Of a stretch of DNA of 64,000 bases, positions 35,385 to 44,503 are shown in pieces. The notes under the pieces were generated by a model. It was given only the letters and a program-made list of their open reading frames with translations. It was not told the origin of the DNA and did not search any database. The DNA comes from Salipiger sp. H15 (GTDB lineage Bacteria > Pseudomonadota > Alphaproteobacteria > Rhodobacterales > Rhodobacteraceae): contig NZ_CP123390.1 in assembly GCF_040409955.1 (NCBI RefSeq), positions 112,850-176,849 of the forward strand. Direction: 5' to 3'. The translations under genes were made by a program, and so were the position numbers. How positions within the stretch are numbered: position 1 is the stretch's first letter; the number at the start of each line of letters is the position of its first letter.

Positions 35385-36770
35385 GTGCTTTCCCAGATTT
35401 TCCGCGCGTCCACCGCCCTCCCAATTCTTCTGCTCAGCACCATCCCGACCTACGCCGAGGAGATAACTCCGGCCGAGGCCCGCGAGCTTGCCGAAGAGGC
35501 CTATGTCTTCGGCTTCGGGATCGTCGAGAACTACAAGTCCATGTTCGGCATGTCGGTCTACGAGCCGTCACCGCAGTACGGCGGGTTCAACAATTACGTG
35601 CATGCCCGCGCGCTCTTCGGTCCTGACTACGATCTGGTCGTCAGCCCGAACAACGACACACTCTATTCCACGACCTGGGCAGACCTGCGCGCCGAGCCAC
35701 TGGCGATCACCGTGCCGCGGACCGGCGAGCGGTACTTCGTAATTCAGCTGGTCGACATGTTCACTGACAACTTCGCCTACATCGGTACCCGCGCGACCGG
35801 GAGGGACGGCGGCACGTTCCTGCTCGTTGGTCCAAGCTTCGACGGCCCGCTTCCGGAGGGCGATTTCGACAGGGTGATCGTCTCTCGGAGCGACTTCGCG
35901 GCACTCGCGACCCGCACCGCGGTGGATGGGCCGGACGACGTTGCAGATGTCACGGCATTTCAGGACCAGCTCCAACTCGCGCCCCTGAGCGCTCATCTCG
36001 GAACCGAGCCACCCACGGCGGCCACCGCCATCGACTTTCCGATCTACGACGCTAGTGCCTTCTACGGAAAGCCGGAGTTGCTGGGCGTTCTGAACCAGTT
36101 GCTGGAATGGGAGGCCCCGCGGCTTGAGGAAAGTGCCCTGATGGCCCGGCTCTCGGCGATTGACGTCGGCCCCTACCGTACCTTTGACCTCGCGGCGTTC
36201 CCACAGGACGTGCAGACTGCGATTGCCGAGGGCACCGCGGCGGGCCACGCCGCGATCGAGGAGAAGGGCCGCAACCTGTCGCAGGACGTGGGAGGCTGGC
36301 TCTACACGCCGCCCATGGGCGACTATGGCACCGACTATCTCTTCCGCTCGGCGGTGGCCTGGAAGTTCATCTACACCAACAGCCCCGCCGAGGCGCTCTA
36401 CCCGATCGCCGAAACCGATGCCGAAGGCGCGCCACTGACCGGCGCTGCATCCTACATTCTGGAGTTTCCGGCCGGGGAACTGCCGCCGGTCGATGCCTTC
36501 TGGTCGCTCACCATTTACGACAGCGAAAGCCGTCTCATGGTCGAAAACCCGATCGACCGCTATTCCATCGGCGACCGAACCGAGGGGCTCGAAAGCGGCG
36601 AGGACGGGAGCCTGCGGATCCTCATCCAGCACGACGATCCCGGCGCCGAACACCACGCGAACTGGCTTCCCGCGCCCGAGGGCGGCTTCTACATCATTGC
36701 GCGCCTCTACATGCCGCAGCAACCGGCGCAGGACGGACGCTACCGCCTGCCAGCCATCGAGAAGCAATGA
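35385..36770 (+). CDS. Secreted DUF1254/DUF1214 protein, copy 3
   Basis: This protein of about 461 residues starts at a GTG with a GGAG site seven bases upstream, followed by a signal peptide (IFRASTALPILLLSTIPTYA). The DUF1254 domain is well conserved (EEAYVFGFGIVENYKSMFGM, SPNNDTLYSTTWADLRAEPL, YFVIQLVDMFTDNFAYIGTR). The C-terminal DUF1214 domain shows PPVDAFWSLTIYDSESRLMV, NPIDRYSIGDRTEGL and FYIIARLYMPQQPAQDG. It is a canonical member, more so than copies 1 and 2. The next gene begins 15 bases after its stop, so they are co-transcribed. Confidence 0.92.
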   Translation: MLSQIFRASTALPILLLSTIPTYAEEITPAEARELAEEAYVFGFGIVENYKSMFGMSVYEPSPQYGGFNNYVHARALFGPDYDLVVSPNNDTLYSTTWADLRAEPLAITVPRTGERYFVIQLVDMFTDNFAYIGTRATGRDGGTFLLVGPSFDGPLPEGDFDRVIVSRSDFAALATRTAVDGPDDVADVTAFQDQLQLAPLSAHLGTEPPTAATAIDFPIYDASAFYGKPELLGVLNQLLEWEAPRLEESALMARLSAIDVGPYRTFDLAAFPQDVQTAIAEGTAAGHAAIEEKGRNLSQDVGGWLYTPPMGDYGTDYLFRSAVAWKFIYTNSPAEALYPIAETDAEGAPLTGAASYILEFPAGELPPVDAFWSLTIYDSESRLMVENPIDRYSIGDRTEGLESGEDGSLRILIQHDDPGAEHHANWLPAPEGGFYIIARLYMPQQPAQDGRYRLPAIEKQ

Positions 36771-36784
36771 GAGGAGCCGAGAAG

Positions 36785-38131
36785 ATGAGTCACCTTCACC
36801 CCCGCATGTTGGCACGCGCGATGGCTGTACAGGCCCTTTCACTGCTCCTCGTCGCCCTGATGGTTACCTTCCCGGCTCGGGGCCGCGCCGAGATCAGCGA
36901 CGAAGTGCTGAGCGATGCCTATGTCTACCTGCTGTCGCGCGCCCTCGTCGTGCGACAGGAACAGACCGACCTCGCCGAGGAGGGCGTCGACTACAACGTG
37001 GTGAAATACAATCCCGTCGGTTCAGCGGATTTCGTGAACCCCAATCTCGACGTCGCCTACCTCGAGACTTGGTTTGGGGTGGACGATCAATCCGCCGCGA
37101 TCCTGTCGATCCCGCAAGTCGAGGGCCGCTATTACACCGCCCAGATCATCGACGAATGGGGTGAGGTCGTCACCAATATCAACGAGCGCACCTACCCGCT
37201 GAGTCCGGACGGTGCCTTTGCCCTCGTCACGCCCGGCTCGACCATCGATCTGCTGGAAGGCGTGGTGCGCGTGCCGCTGCATGGCAGCAAGGCCAAGATG
37301 CTGGCACGGGTCGAGCTGAAGACCGACAGCGATGCGGCGGTAGAGTTGCAGCAGGCCTTCACCGTCGAAACCATGGGCCAGCCCGAGATCGCCCCGGCGA
37401 TTGAACTCCCTGCTTTCGACAACGTCTCTCTGATCGGGGTCGAGATCTTTGACTTTGCCGAGGAGCTGCTGACCTCCGCCATAGATGTCTCGCCCGCCGC
37501 CGCGCGCATGCAGGCGCAGGTCATGGCAGTGGCTAAGGCAACGGACGACCCCGCGGAGCGCAACCGCATCGCCGCAGCGCTCGCGGACGAGGTGATCCCC
37601 GGCTTCCTAAAATCCGCCGTCTCCGAGGCGGGGAAGTTCCAGGGCGGCTGGCTCGGCACGTTGACCGCCGGCACCTACGGTGCCGAGTATCGCACTCGTA
37701 CAGCGGCCAACCTTGTCGGCATCTGGGCGAACGCGAGCGACGAGGTCATCTACTTCGTCGGCACGCAGGACGCCGATGGCGCGGCGCTCAGCGGCGACAA
37801 GACCTACGAGCTGCACTTCGACGCGGATGCCTTGCCGGAGACGGTGGTCGATGGCTACTGGTCGGTCATTCTTGTCGACCTCCCCGACTACCGCGTGGTT
37901 GAGAACCCCCTGCAGCGCTACAACTTCAACTCCTACTCTCCGCTCGCGCGGGAGGAGGACGGCTCGTTGACGCTGGTGGTCTCCGCAGAGCTTCCCGATG
38001 GCAGCCCCGAGGCGAACTGGCTGCCAAGCCCGGCGGGGCAGAACTTCTCGTTGACGTTCCGCGCTTACGTTCCGAAGGAGGTAGTGAAGTCCGGCGACTG
38101 GTTCCCACCTTCACCGGTCCCCGTCGACTAG
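36785..38131 (+). CDS. Secreted DUF1254/DUF1214 protein, copy 4
   Basis: This protein of about 448 residues has a long signal segment (MAVQALSLLLVALMVTFPAR). DUF1254-type sequence includes YNVVKYNPVGSADFVNPNLD and the matching YYTAQIIDEWGEVVTNIN. The C-terminal DUF1214 part shows YWSVILVDLPDYRVVENPLQ, RYNFNSYSP and FSLTFRAYVPKEVVKSGDW. The ATG at 36785 has a GAGGAG site eight bases upstream; an ATG at 36767 overlaps the preceding stop but has no such site. It pairs with copy 3 as an operon. Confidence 0.9.
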   Translation: MSHLHPRMLARAMAVQALSLLLVALMVTFPARGRAEISDEVLSDAYVYLLSRALVVRQEQTDLAEEGVDYNVVKYNPVGSADFVNPNLDVAYLETWFGVDDQSAAILSIPQVEGRYYTAQIIDEWGEVVTNINERTYPLSPDGAFALVTPGSTIDLLEGVVRVPLHGSKAKMLARVELKTDSDAAVELQQAFTVETMGQPEIAPAIELPAFDNVSLIGVEIFDFAEELLTSAIDVSPAAARMQAQVMAVAKATDDPAERNRIAAALADEVIPGFLKSAVSEAGKFQGGWLGTLTAGTYGAEYRTRTAANLVGIWANASDEVIYFVGTQDADGAALSGDKTYELHFDADALPETVVDGYWSVILVDLPDYRVVENPLQRYNFNSYSPLAREEDGSLTLVVSAELPDGSPEANWLPSPAGQNFSLTFRAYVPKEVVKSGDWFPPSPVPVD

Positions 38132-38271
38132 ACATTGTGGGGGGCAAACTCAGGGGCGCGCACTCCACTGCAGTCTGAGGATACCTCAGACAAGCCGTCG
38201 AGATGACCGGGCGAAGTCCTTCGTCACGCAGACCAAAGGTCCTGATCACCGGGGCGACCATCCTCATCAGG

Positions 38272-39291
38272 TCACGCGAGCCCATTCAGAAGGCCTTTTG
38301 TGCCCGACATGCGTCCAAGGCTTGAAGCGATCCGCTCCCGCCATCGGGGGCCTTGCGACATTGCGTGATCGTATGCTTCGGCGAGATCGTCGGGCCGATC
38401 TTCCGCGAGAATGCGGATCAGGAACTCCGCTTGGGCTCGGTCCTTCCGCGCCTTCGCCTCGTCCGGCCCGCCATGCCGTCTGCTGGCCACGATCAGCTTG
38501 TGGATTGCAAAGCGCTCGGGGCGCGGGATCTGCACAAGGACTCCGGAGCGGTAGAGCGCCAAAGCGTGTATCGGCTCCGCAATCAGGAAATTGAGGTAGT
38601 TCAATGCTTGTGCGCTGACACCCAGTGCCGGAAGCGGCTTGATGCCCTCGTCGCCGAAAGCCGGTGTCAGGAACTCGACCATGGCTTCGCCGCCGCTTTG
38701 ACGCCACTTCCAGATCTGCCGATCATAAACCCCAGGGACGGCTTCGAATTTCATCGACCGAAGAATCTCCCCTGGCTCTTCTTCCACCCGGTCGCCCAGT
38801 GCCACTGAGAGCCGCTCGAAGCTCGCGAAATCGATGTCCCCTGTCTGGGCAAGTTCGTCAGAGTCAAAGCGAACGCCAAGTTCCCCCTGATAGAGCGCAT
38901 AGGCTCCGGTCCCAATCAACGTACCGCCTAGCCGGAAGACGCCGGCGCGCGCGAACGCCAGGAGTAATGAGCCTGTCTCCCGATCAGTTCCTATCATGCC
39001 TTCGGCCCTTAGAACGCGCGCCAGACGCGACATGCGTTTTCTTCGCTCTTGCGCCTCTGCTTTCAAAGCGGCAGCGCGTTCCAGGCGATCACGCAAGTCT
39101 GGACTATCCTCGCCGAGGTAGCGGCTCTTCATCTCTGTCCCGATTCGGAACCGGTCATAGAGATAGGTCCGCCCATTGCGGTGACGCTCCTCTACACTGC
39201 CGATGATCTCCGACGCCGCCTCGTCGAGATGCATGCGCAGCAAGTCCTGATACGCGACTTGGGCGGCGCGGGAGTGCGATATCGGATCCAT
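38272..39291 (-). CDS. NTP_transf_8 (GSU2403-type) nucleotidyltransferase
   Basis: This 339-residue protein is a nucleotidyltransferase-fold enzyme. The core is GTLIGTGAYALYQGELGVRF followed by TGDIDFASF, the paired aspartates of the catalytic site. The N-terminal part is helical (RAAALKAEAQERRKRMSRLA). The C-terminal part ends with FAIHKLIVASRRHGGPDEAKARKD, a region typical of AbiEii-like toxins and related transferases. The start has an AGG site six bases upstream. A repeated operator lies 19-89 bases upstream. Toxin or defence roles are known for related families; no antitoxin is visible next to it, so its role here is uncertain. Confidence 0.82.
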   Translation of the reverse strand: MDPISHSRAAQVAYQDLLRMHLDEAASEIIGSVEERHRNGRTYLYDRFRIGTEMKSRYLGEDSPDLRDRLERAAALKAEAQERRKRMSRLARVLRAEGMIGTDRETGSLLLAFARAGVFRLGGTLIGTGAYALYQGELGVRFDSDELAQTGDIDFASFERLSVALGDRVEEEPGEILRSMKFEAVPGVYDRQIWKWRQSGGEAMVEFLTPAFGDEGIKPLPALGVSAQALNYLNFLIAEPIHALALYRSGVLVQIPRPERFAIHKLIVASRRHGGPDEAKARKDRAQAEFLIRILAEDRPDDLAEAYDHAMSQGPRWRERIASSLGRMSGTKGLLNGLA

Positions 39292-39309
39292 CTTTTACCT
39301 GCGTTTCGA

Positions 39310-39380
39310 TTGTGTGCATCAAATATGGCATTGATACACACAACTGACAGCCTGCAGCAAAGTATTTTTTGATGCACACA
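39310..39380 (-). promoter_or_regulatory. Operator with three TTGATRCACACA half-sites
   Basis: An inverted repeat TTGTGTGCATCAA (39310-39322) and TTGATACACACAA (39331-39343) matches in 12 of 13 positions. A third half-site TTGATGCACACA lies at 39369-39380. All are directly upstream of the nucleotidyltransferase start at 39291, the right place for a repressor. The binding protein is not identified; no regulator gene adjoins. Confidence 0.65.
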
Positions 39381-39690
39381 CGCAAAACCTTGGATTGTGG
39401 CCACGCATCTCACAGTGGAACTGCGCCCGACAGGTCAGGTCTGACGGCCCGGAAATGACACGGGGGCCGGTCTCGACCCGGTCGCGAGCTGAGTAACGAG
39501 CTCTATGGGCAAGTAGTTCGGGGGCACCTGAATAAGCGAGCACAACGAAGACCATCTCTCACGCGGCGGATCAAATCTTCGGAATATTTCGGCGTAACCG
39601 CGACACTCAGACACCATATATATGACGCAACTTGGAGCTGGGGTCGTTGCCCTTGAGTTCTCCGACCCCGGGAATGGGAAGGAGAAGATC

Positions 39691-40022
39691 ATGTGGAAAC
39701 GTCTGATAAGTCTCAGCCTGACATTTGGACTGGCTACCGCTGGACCGCCGGCATCGGCGCAGATGGCCTGCGGGCTCCACGAGAGCATCACCGGAACGCT
39801 CGAAAGCACCTACGACGAAGCGCTTGTCGGGCGTGGACTTCGGTCTGCAACGCGCATGCTGGAAGTCTGGCGCGCAGCCGAGGAGGGAAACTGGACGATC
39901 CTTGCCAGCATCCAGATGGGCTCGCCTGCATCCTGGCCAGCGGGGAAGCCTGGATCGACGTGCCCCCAAGGCCGGCAGGGGTGGCAGCGAGTGCCTACCC
40001 GACAGCTGAGAAAGAGGAATAA
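39691..40022 (+). pseudogene. Frameshifted small secreted protein
   Basis: The reading frame begins with a clear signal peptide (WKRLISLSLTFGLATAGPPA) and a GGAG site. It continues as ACGLHESITGTLESTYDEA and WRAAEEGNWTILAS. At about 39910 the family-like sequence moves to another frame (PDGLACILASGEAWIDVPPR) and ends at 40022. The combined reading matches a common group of roughly 100-residue periplasmic proteins in Alphaproteobacteria (MACGxR... WTILxxxPDGxxCxxASGExW). One base is lost near 39910, so it is a pseudogene or a sequencing error. Confidence 0.65.
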
Positions 40023-40549
40023 TCGCCAAACCTCATCGAGCGGACGCAGAAGGTGCTCTCCGATGGCGATGTGCCCTGTCACAGGGATCACACCGTCAGC
40101 GGCGTCGAAATTACACTAGCTCCTCGGACACCAACTCGCGGACCCGGTGACAGAATTCATGCCATCGCCGCGGCAGGTACAGTTTTCAGGGCCAAGGACC
40201 GTTTTTCAGGCCCGGCGGTGAGGAGAGGAAGATGGGCCCCCTGTGGAAAAGTCTTCCCAACCTTCCTGACTCTCCTTTTGCAGCACATCCCCATCGGCCT
40301 CCTCAAACTTCGCCAAATCCGTCGCCCCGTCCGCTTCGGCCGCCGCCGGGACGTGGCCGCGAAGGGCGCCGCGCCCACCCTTCTTGGAGCCCTTGAGACC
40401 GCCCCCAGGACGGCCTTGCCGATGGTCTCTGCCTCAAACGCTGCCAGCGATTAAACGCCCACGCCTGCAGTTTTACCAATGACTTGCCAACCGGACGGCA
40501 CTGGTTGCACGATGGGTGCACCGAAGGATGTAACGAGGAATTTGGAGAA
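40023..40549. other. Gene-poor stretch
   Basis: About 530 bases between the frameshifted gene and the YegP-like gene. A frame on the plus strand to 40454 and frames on the minus strand are rich in arginine and proline and match no family I know. No hairpin of note. Confidence 0.35.
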
Positions 40550-40885
40550 ATGGCAGGAAAGTTCGAGCTCTACAAGGATAAGGCCGGCGAGTTCCGGTTC
40601 CGCTTGAAAGCCGGCAACGGGGAAATCATCCTCGTCAGTGAGGGGTACACACAGAAGGCCAGCGCGGAGAATGGGATCTCATCGGTTCGTCGAAACGCGC
40701 CGCTCGATGAGCGCTACGAGCGCAAGGACACTTCGTCTGGCAAGCCCATGTTCAATCTCAAGGCCAGCAATGGCCAAGTCATCGGCACCAGCGAAGCCTA
40801 CAGCAGTGAGTCATCTCGCGAAGCGGGGATCGCTTCGGTGAAGGCAAACGCGGAGGGCGCCAGGCTCGAGGACCAAGTCGTCTGA
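40550..40885 (+). CDS. YegP-like DUF1508 protein
   Basis: This 111-residue protein contains two tandem DUF1508 units. The first has FELYKDKAGEFRFRLKAGNG, EIILVSEGYTQKASAENGIS and SVRRNA; the second has RKDTSSGKPMFNLKASNGQV and IGTSEAYSSESSREAGIASV. That is the YegP layout of two short beta-rich repeats. These proteins are small and cytoplasmic; their role is not known. The start is set by a GGAG just upstream. A strong hairpin follows at 40892-40913. Confidence 0.9.
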   Translation: MAGKFELYKDKAGEFRFRLKAGNGEIILVSEGYTQKASAENGISSVRRNAPLDERYERKDTSSGKPMFNLKASNGQVIGTSEAYSSESSREAGIASVKANAEGARLEDQVV

Positions 40886-40891
40886 TTTTCA

Positions 40892-40913
40892 GGGCGCCTC
40901 GTGCGAGGCGCCC
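40892..40913 (+). terminator. Hairpin after the YegP-like gene
   Basis: A perfect nine-base stem GGGCGCCTC / GAGGCGCCC with loop GTGC follows the stop by six bases. No long T-tract follows. Confidence 0.7.
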
Positions 40914-41181
40914 GACATTGACCCGAATGATTGCCTACGCTTGGGCTCGCTGCAGTTCACTCGGCACTTCAAGTGTTTGACACAAGCGAGGATCGGCTCG
41001 GCATCGCGGATTCAGCGGACGCTTAATGCGTTTCTGACCTGGCGAGACGACAGGGGAGATGAACGATTGGCGGGCCACTAAATTCCGGCAAGATCACACA
41101 GCGCCCACAAAAGCTGGCGCAGCCAGCGGGTTCGCCTGACGAGCGAGACCTGCGCGCAGTTCATTGAACCTTGGGCGATCA

Positions 41182-41352
41182 TCACACGCTGTCGCAGCGC
41201 TCCTGACGCTCGCGCCTCAGTGCGACAGCCTCGAGCAATAGCTCGGGGTCCTCGCCCTCCGGGCACACCCTCCTTGCAATCTCGAAATCGGACAGGCCGC
41301 GTTCCAGAAGACATTCAATGGTCTTGCCTTGTTCGGAGCTGAAAAGCGCCAT
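41182..41352 (-). CDS. Small hypothetical protein, 56 residues
   Basis: The ATG at 41352 has a GGGAG site eight bases upstream. The product (SEQGKTIECLLERGLSDFEI, ARRVCPEGEDPELLLEAV) is helical, with a short helix-turn-like arrangement. Longer in-frame extensions to 41475 lack a ribosome site. No family recognised. It is isolated between two gene-poor stretches. Confidence 0.5.
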   Translation of the reverse strand: MALFSSEQGKTIECLLERGLSDFEIARRVCPEGEDPELLLEAVALRRERQERCDSV

Positions 41353-41739
41353 GTGAGAATCTCCCATAGGAATACGTGACACTGGCATGCTGTCCCACGA
41401 GGCGCGCTCCGCCTTGCGTCCGATCGCAGTCCTGCACGTCGCGACTGGATGCGTCCCAACGATGCCATGCACCATTTCTTTTTTAGCGCAAAGCGCTCCC
41501 CCGCACCAAGCAGTTTCACTTCAGATGGCGCGCGCGGTAAAATGACGAGGAGCGAGCGCCTTTGCCCCCGCCATCGGCCCTCCGAGCCCGCCCGGCGCGG
41601 GACGTGATGCTCACGTGGGGCACCCACCACCCCAACTCTTCTCCTGCAGCACAGCGTTCCATCGGAAAGACCGGGAAATCCTGCAGGTGATCACGCCATC
41701 AGCAGCGCAAATGGAGCCTCTCCATGCGCATCAGCCCGA
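41353..41739. other. Gene-poor stretch
   Basis: No open frame with a plausible start or family. It separates the 56-residue protein from the NYN-like gene on the same strand. Confidence 0.35.
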
Positions 41740-42570
41740 TCACGCCCTCGGCAGCGCCATCGGCTCGAGAAGTCCGACAATCCCATGAACCGAATAGCCC
41801 TGCAGGCGTGGAATATGACGGGCGGTCGGCCATGCGTCGTAAGGATCGTTCGACACGATAGGCGCCCCCAAATCGCCCGCCAGCTCGATCACCCAAGCCG
41901 CGACCGACTTTTCCGACGGGCAGACGTCGACGTTCACGTCACGCCCTAGAAGCCGACGGAACGCGCGGAGATCACCATCTCCGCCCAACGACGTCCGGCA
42001 GGCGTCAGGGGCCAGAACGATATGCGGTGTGACCCGTCGCTCCTGCAGCAGATCGATCACGGAGCGCAGCGAGTCCAGATTTGCGGCCCCATCCTCCCAA
42101 CACATAACATCCATGCCATCGACGATGGCGAGATCCCGGCGCCAAGCCCGCGGTGGCGACGCAAGCTCCTTGGAGGCGACCACGGACGCGTCGAGACTTG
42201 GCGACTCCGCTTTGGGCTGGGCCTGAACAGGGCCACTGGCGACCGGGCCAACACGGGGTGCCGCTTCATCTCCCTGTGACGCAGTCAGCCGCGCAGGGAG
42301 CTGCGCGGAGGCCGCTTCCAAGGGCGTCTGAGAGGCCGGTAGTCGAGCGGTGTTCGCATCCGCGATGCGGCCGGTCACGACAAGCCCCGAAGTTTCCGCC
42401 CCGATGGAAGCCGGATATTTTCGAAACCAGGCGACCGGAATGCGGAAAAAATCGAATAAAACCCTGAGAAACATTTTTCGTGAAATTGATGCGGTCCAGC
42501 GCAAAGATGATAGAAAGACCGTCCGCAGCAACGGCACCAACGAGGAACCAGCCACTTTCGGAGACGCCAT
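41740..42570 (-). CDS. Membrane-anchored NYN/PIN-like protein
   Basis: This protein of about 276 residues has a hydrophobic N-terminal region (SSLVPLLRTVFLSSLRW, then FLRVLFDFFRIPVAWF), a disordered alanine/proline-rich linker (residues 60-140) and a C-terminal domain of about 135 residues. The domain reads DLAIVDGMDVMCWEDG, VIDLLQERRVTPHIVLAPDA and GDLGAPIVSNDPYDAW, like NYN/Zc3h12a-type ribonucleases. The middle acidic pair that helps bind magnesium is not obvious (VCPSEKSVAAWVIELA), so activity may be lost. The ATG at 42570 is a guess; no clear ribosome site exists, and a TTG at 42669 also opens the frame. Confidence 0.6.
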   Translation of the reverse strand: MASPKVAGSSLVPLLRTVFLSSLRWTASISRKMFLRVLFDFFRIPVAWFRKYPASIGAETSGLVVTGRIADANTARLPASQTPLEAASAQLPARLTASQGDEAAPRVGPVASGPVQAQPKAESPSLDASVVASKELASPPRAWRRDLAIVDGMDVMCWEDGAANLDSLRSVIDLLQERRVTPHIVLAPDACRTSLGGDGDLRAFRRLLGRDVNVDVCPSEKSVAAWVIELAGDLGAPIVSNDPYDAWPTARHIPRLQGYSVHGIVGLLEPMALPRA

Positions 42571-42686
42571 CACTGTCGCACCATCGCCTTGGCGAAGTCC
42601 AGCGTCATGATGACTGGCGGTGGAGAGGTGAAGGAATTCCTTTGCAGTCTGCAGATTTTCTCGGAACAACTTGAAGACACGGCCTC

Positions 42687-42881
42687 ATGGGTGATTTTGT
42701 CATTGTGCGCGGCCCAAAAGGGCATGTCTGGGATGGTGCTCATGTCATGGTAATGGAAAGGGCCGAAAACCATGTCGTGACAAGTCTCGGCATCTTCAGA
42801 CGCAACCGCTACGGCACGTTGCGCCTCGAGACCGACGCCGCCTTCCACATCGAGGAGGAGCCGGAAGCGGAGCAGACTTGA
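42687..42881 (+). CDS. Small hypothetical protein, 64 residues
   Basis: The product (GDFVIVRGPKGHVWDGAHVM, VMERAENHVVTSLGIFRRNR) is beta-rich with an acidic tail (HIEEEPEAEQT). It has no signal peptide and no family I recognise. There is no good ribosome site, but the coding bias is like neighbouring genes. It lies between the NYN-like gene (divergent) and the HWE kinase (same strand). Confidence 0.45.
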   Translation: MGDFVIVRGPKGHVWDGAHVMVMERAENHVVTSLGIFRRNRYGTLRLETDAAFHIEEEPEAEQT

Positions 42882-43008
42882 CCATGGTGCCAGTCAGCTA
42901 CGTGGGATGGGGCCAAGATTTTCCACTTGGACCGAAACCTACCCTGATCCAAAATTGCGTCCGGCGTGAGACATGTGCACCCAAGATCAACGCGAGGGTG
43001 ATACCGCG

Positions 43009-44016
43009 ATGAACAAACAACGGAAAAGCACCCCAAAGCTCCAAGGCGCCCTCGAAAGCCATCTCGCCGCGATCGTCGAGGGCTCGCACGATGCCATCAT
43101 CACCAAAACTCTCGATGGCCGCATCATGAGCTGGAATCCAAGCGCGGAGCGCCTCTTTGGCTATGCCGCGGGCGAAGCAATTGGTCGTCCCATCACGATG
43201 ATCATCCCCGAAGACCACCTACACGAAGAGGTCGACATCATCCGGCGGCTGAAACTCGGCGAGCGGATTGAACATTTCGAGACAGTCCGACGCCGCAAGA
43301 ATGGCAACCTCGTCGATCTTTCTCTCACTATCTCTCCCGTCAAGGATGCGGCGGGAAACATCGTCGCGGCCTCGAAGATTGCGCGAGACATCAGCCTGCG
43401 AAAGCAGGTTGAGGAGCAGCAACGGATCCTTCTTGCCGAGATGCGCCACCGGGTCGGCAATAGTTTCGCTATCGCCAGCGGCTTGATCAGCGTCTGCGCG
43501 CGCGGGGTCGACACGGCACAGGAACTCGCAAGGGTGATGAAGGATCGGCTGGTGGCACTCTCCTCGGCACAATCCCTTGCTGTCAGTGATCCCCTGGCGT
43601 CGCTGCGCGCAGGCATTCCGCTCAGCGAGTTGGTGGGCGTGATCGTCAAACCTTTTCGAGCCGAACCCTTGGCTCTGGAAGGCGTTGACGTCCTTCTCTC
43701 GGATAGAGCCCTAACGCCCCTCGCATTCGTCTTCTACGAGCTCTGCACCAACTCGGTCAAATATGGCGCGCTTGGGCAGGACAACGGCACGGTCACTGTC
43801 CATTCCCGGATCAATGGGGAAAGTCTCGAGGTCAGCTGGCGGGAAAGCGGACGCTTCGAGCTGGCGCCAGATCCCGGCCCCGAAGACGGCTTCGGAACCC
43901 GCATGTGCGTTCGCATGCTCTCCGCGCTTGGGGGGACTTTCCGGCGAGAAGTCACGCCCGACACCGTAAGCGCCGAAATCACCATGAACCTCAGCGCTAT
44001 GGTTCACTGCGACTAG
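43009..44016 (+). CDS. PAS-HWE sensor histidine kinase
   Basis: This 335-residue soluble kinase has one PAS domain (residues 20-130: IVEGSHDAIITKTLDGRIMS, WNPSAERLFGYAAGEAIGRP) and an HWE-type kinase core. The phospho-acceptor box is LLAEMRHRVGNSFAIASGLI, the N-box LAFVFYELCTNSVKYGAL, and the WxE segment SWRESGRFELAP, which defines the HWE group; FGTRMCVRML ends it. It autophosphorylates on the H-box histidine and passes phosphate to a response regulator, none of which is adjacent. The ATG at 43009 follows GAGG; an ATG 36 bases upstream is possible. Light or redox sensing is common in this group but no flavin cysteine motif is seen. Confidence 0.9.
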   Translation: MNKQRKSTPKLQGALESHLAAIVEGSHDAIITKTLDGRIMSWNPSAERLFGYAAGEAIGRPITMIIPEDHLHEEVDIIRRLKLGERIEHFETVRRRKNGNLVDLSLTISPVKDAAGNIVAASKIARDISLRKQVEEQQRILLAEMRHRVGNSFAIASGLISVCARGVDTAQELARVMKDRLVALSSAQSLAVSDPLASLRAGIPLSELVGVIVKPFRAEPLALEGVDVLLSDRALTPLAFVFYELCTNSVKYGALGQDNGTVTVHSRINGESLEVSWRESGRFELAPDPGPEDGFGTRMCVRMLSALGGTFRREVTPDTVSAEITMNLSAMVHCD

Positions 44017-44503
44017 CCTTGCAGGAGGCGGCGTACGCTTGTCGTGACGCTGATAAAGCGCGACGGCGTAGAGTGACAAGCGCCTCCCACGGACGCAGAC
44101 AATTAGCTCGCAAAAGTGAAGTCGCGGACCGGGCCCAACATGAGCTTCGAGGAGGTGCGACGCGACTGTGTCCACAATATCAATGTGATGATCCAGCGTG
44201 GAAGGGAGGATTGACAGCGGGGATTGCTGAGCTTTTCCGCCGAGGGCGCCACATCTTAACAGTAGGACCTTGAGAACCTGAGAAGGAGATCAATACGGCC
44301 ACTCGGGCACCGCTTCCGTCGGGCTGGCGGATGCGCGGCGTCTATTGTGCAGCAATGCACGTTTTGCGTGCATTTACGCGGATGGTGACCTGCTTGACGT
44401 TGGGTTTAGACCGAGCCCCGGCAGATGTTCTTGGTCACCGTTTTTGCTTCGTATTTGCTGGAATGAATATTTAGTCGAACAAAGCATGAGTTGAAGCGTA
44501 GGT
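44017..44503. other. Gene-poor stretch
   Basis: It contains an eight-base inverted repeat CGCTTGTC (44036-44043) and GACAAGCG (44075-44082) just after the kinase gene, and a 24-codon frame at 44140-44214 without support. Nothing else is identifiable. Confidence 0.35.

Noticed and set aside
40053..40454. 133-codon plus-strand frame before the YegP-like gene
   Set aside because: No start context and no recognisable family; both strands look equally uninformative.
44140..44214. 24-codon frame (MSFEEVRRDCVHNINV...)
   Set aside because: Protein-like, but too short to support without conservation data; no clear ribosome site.
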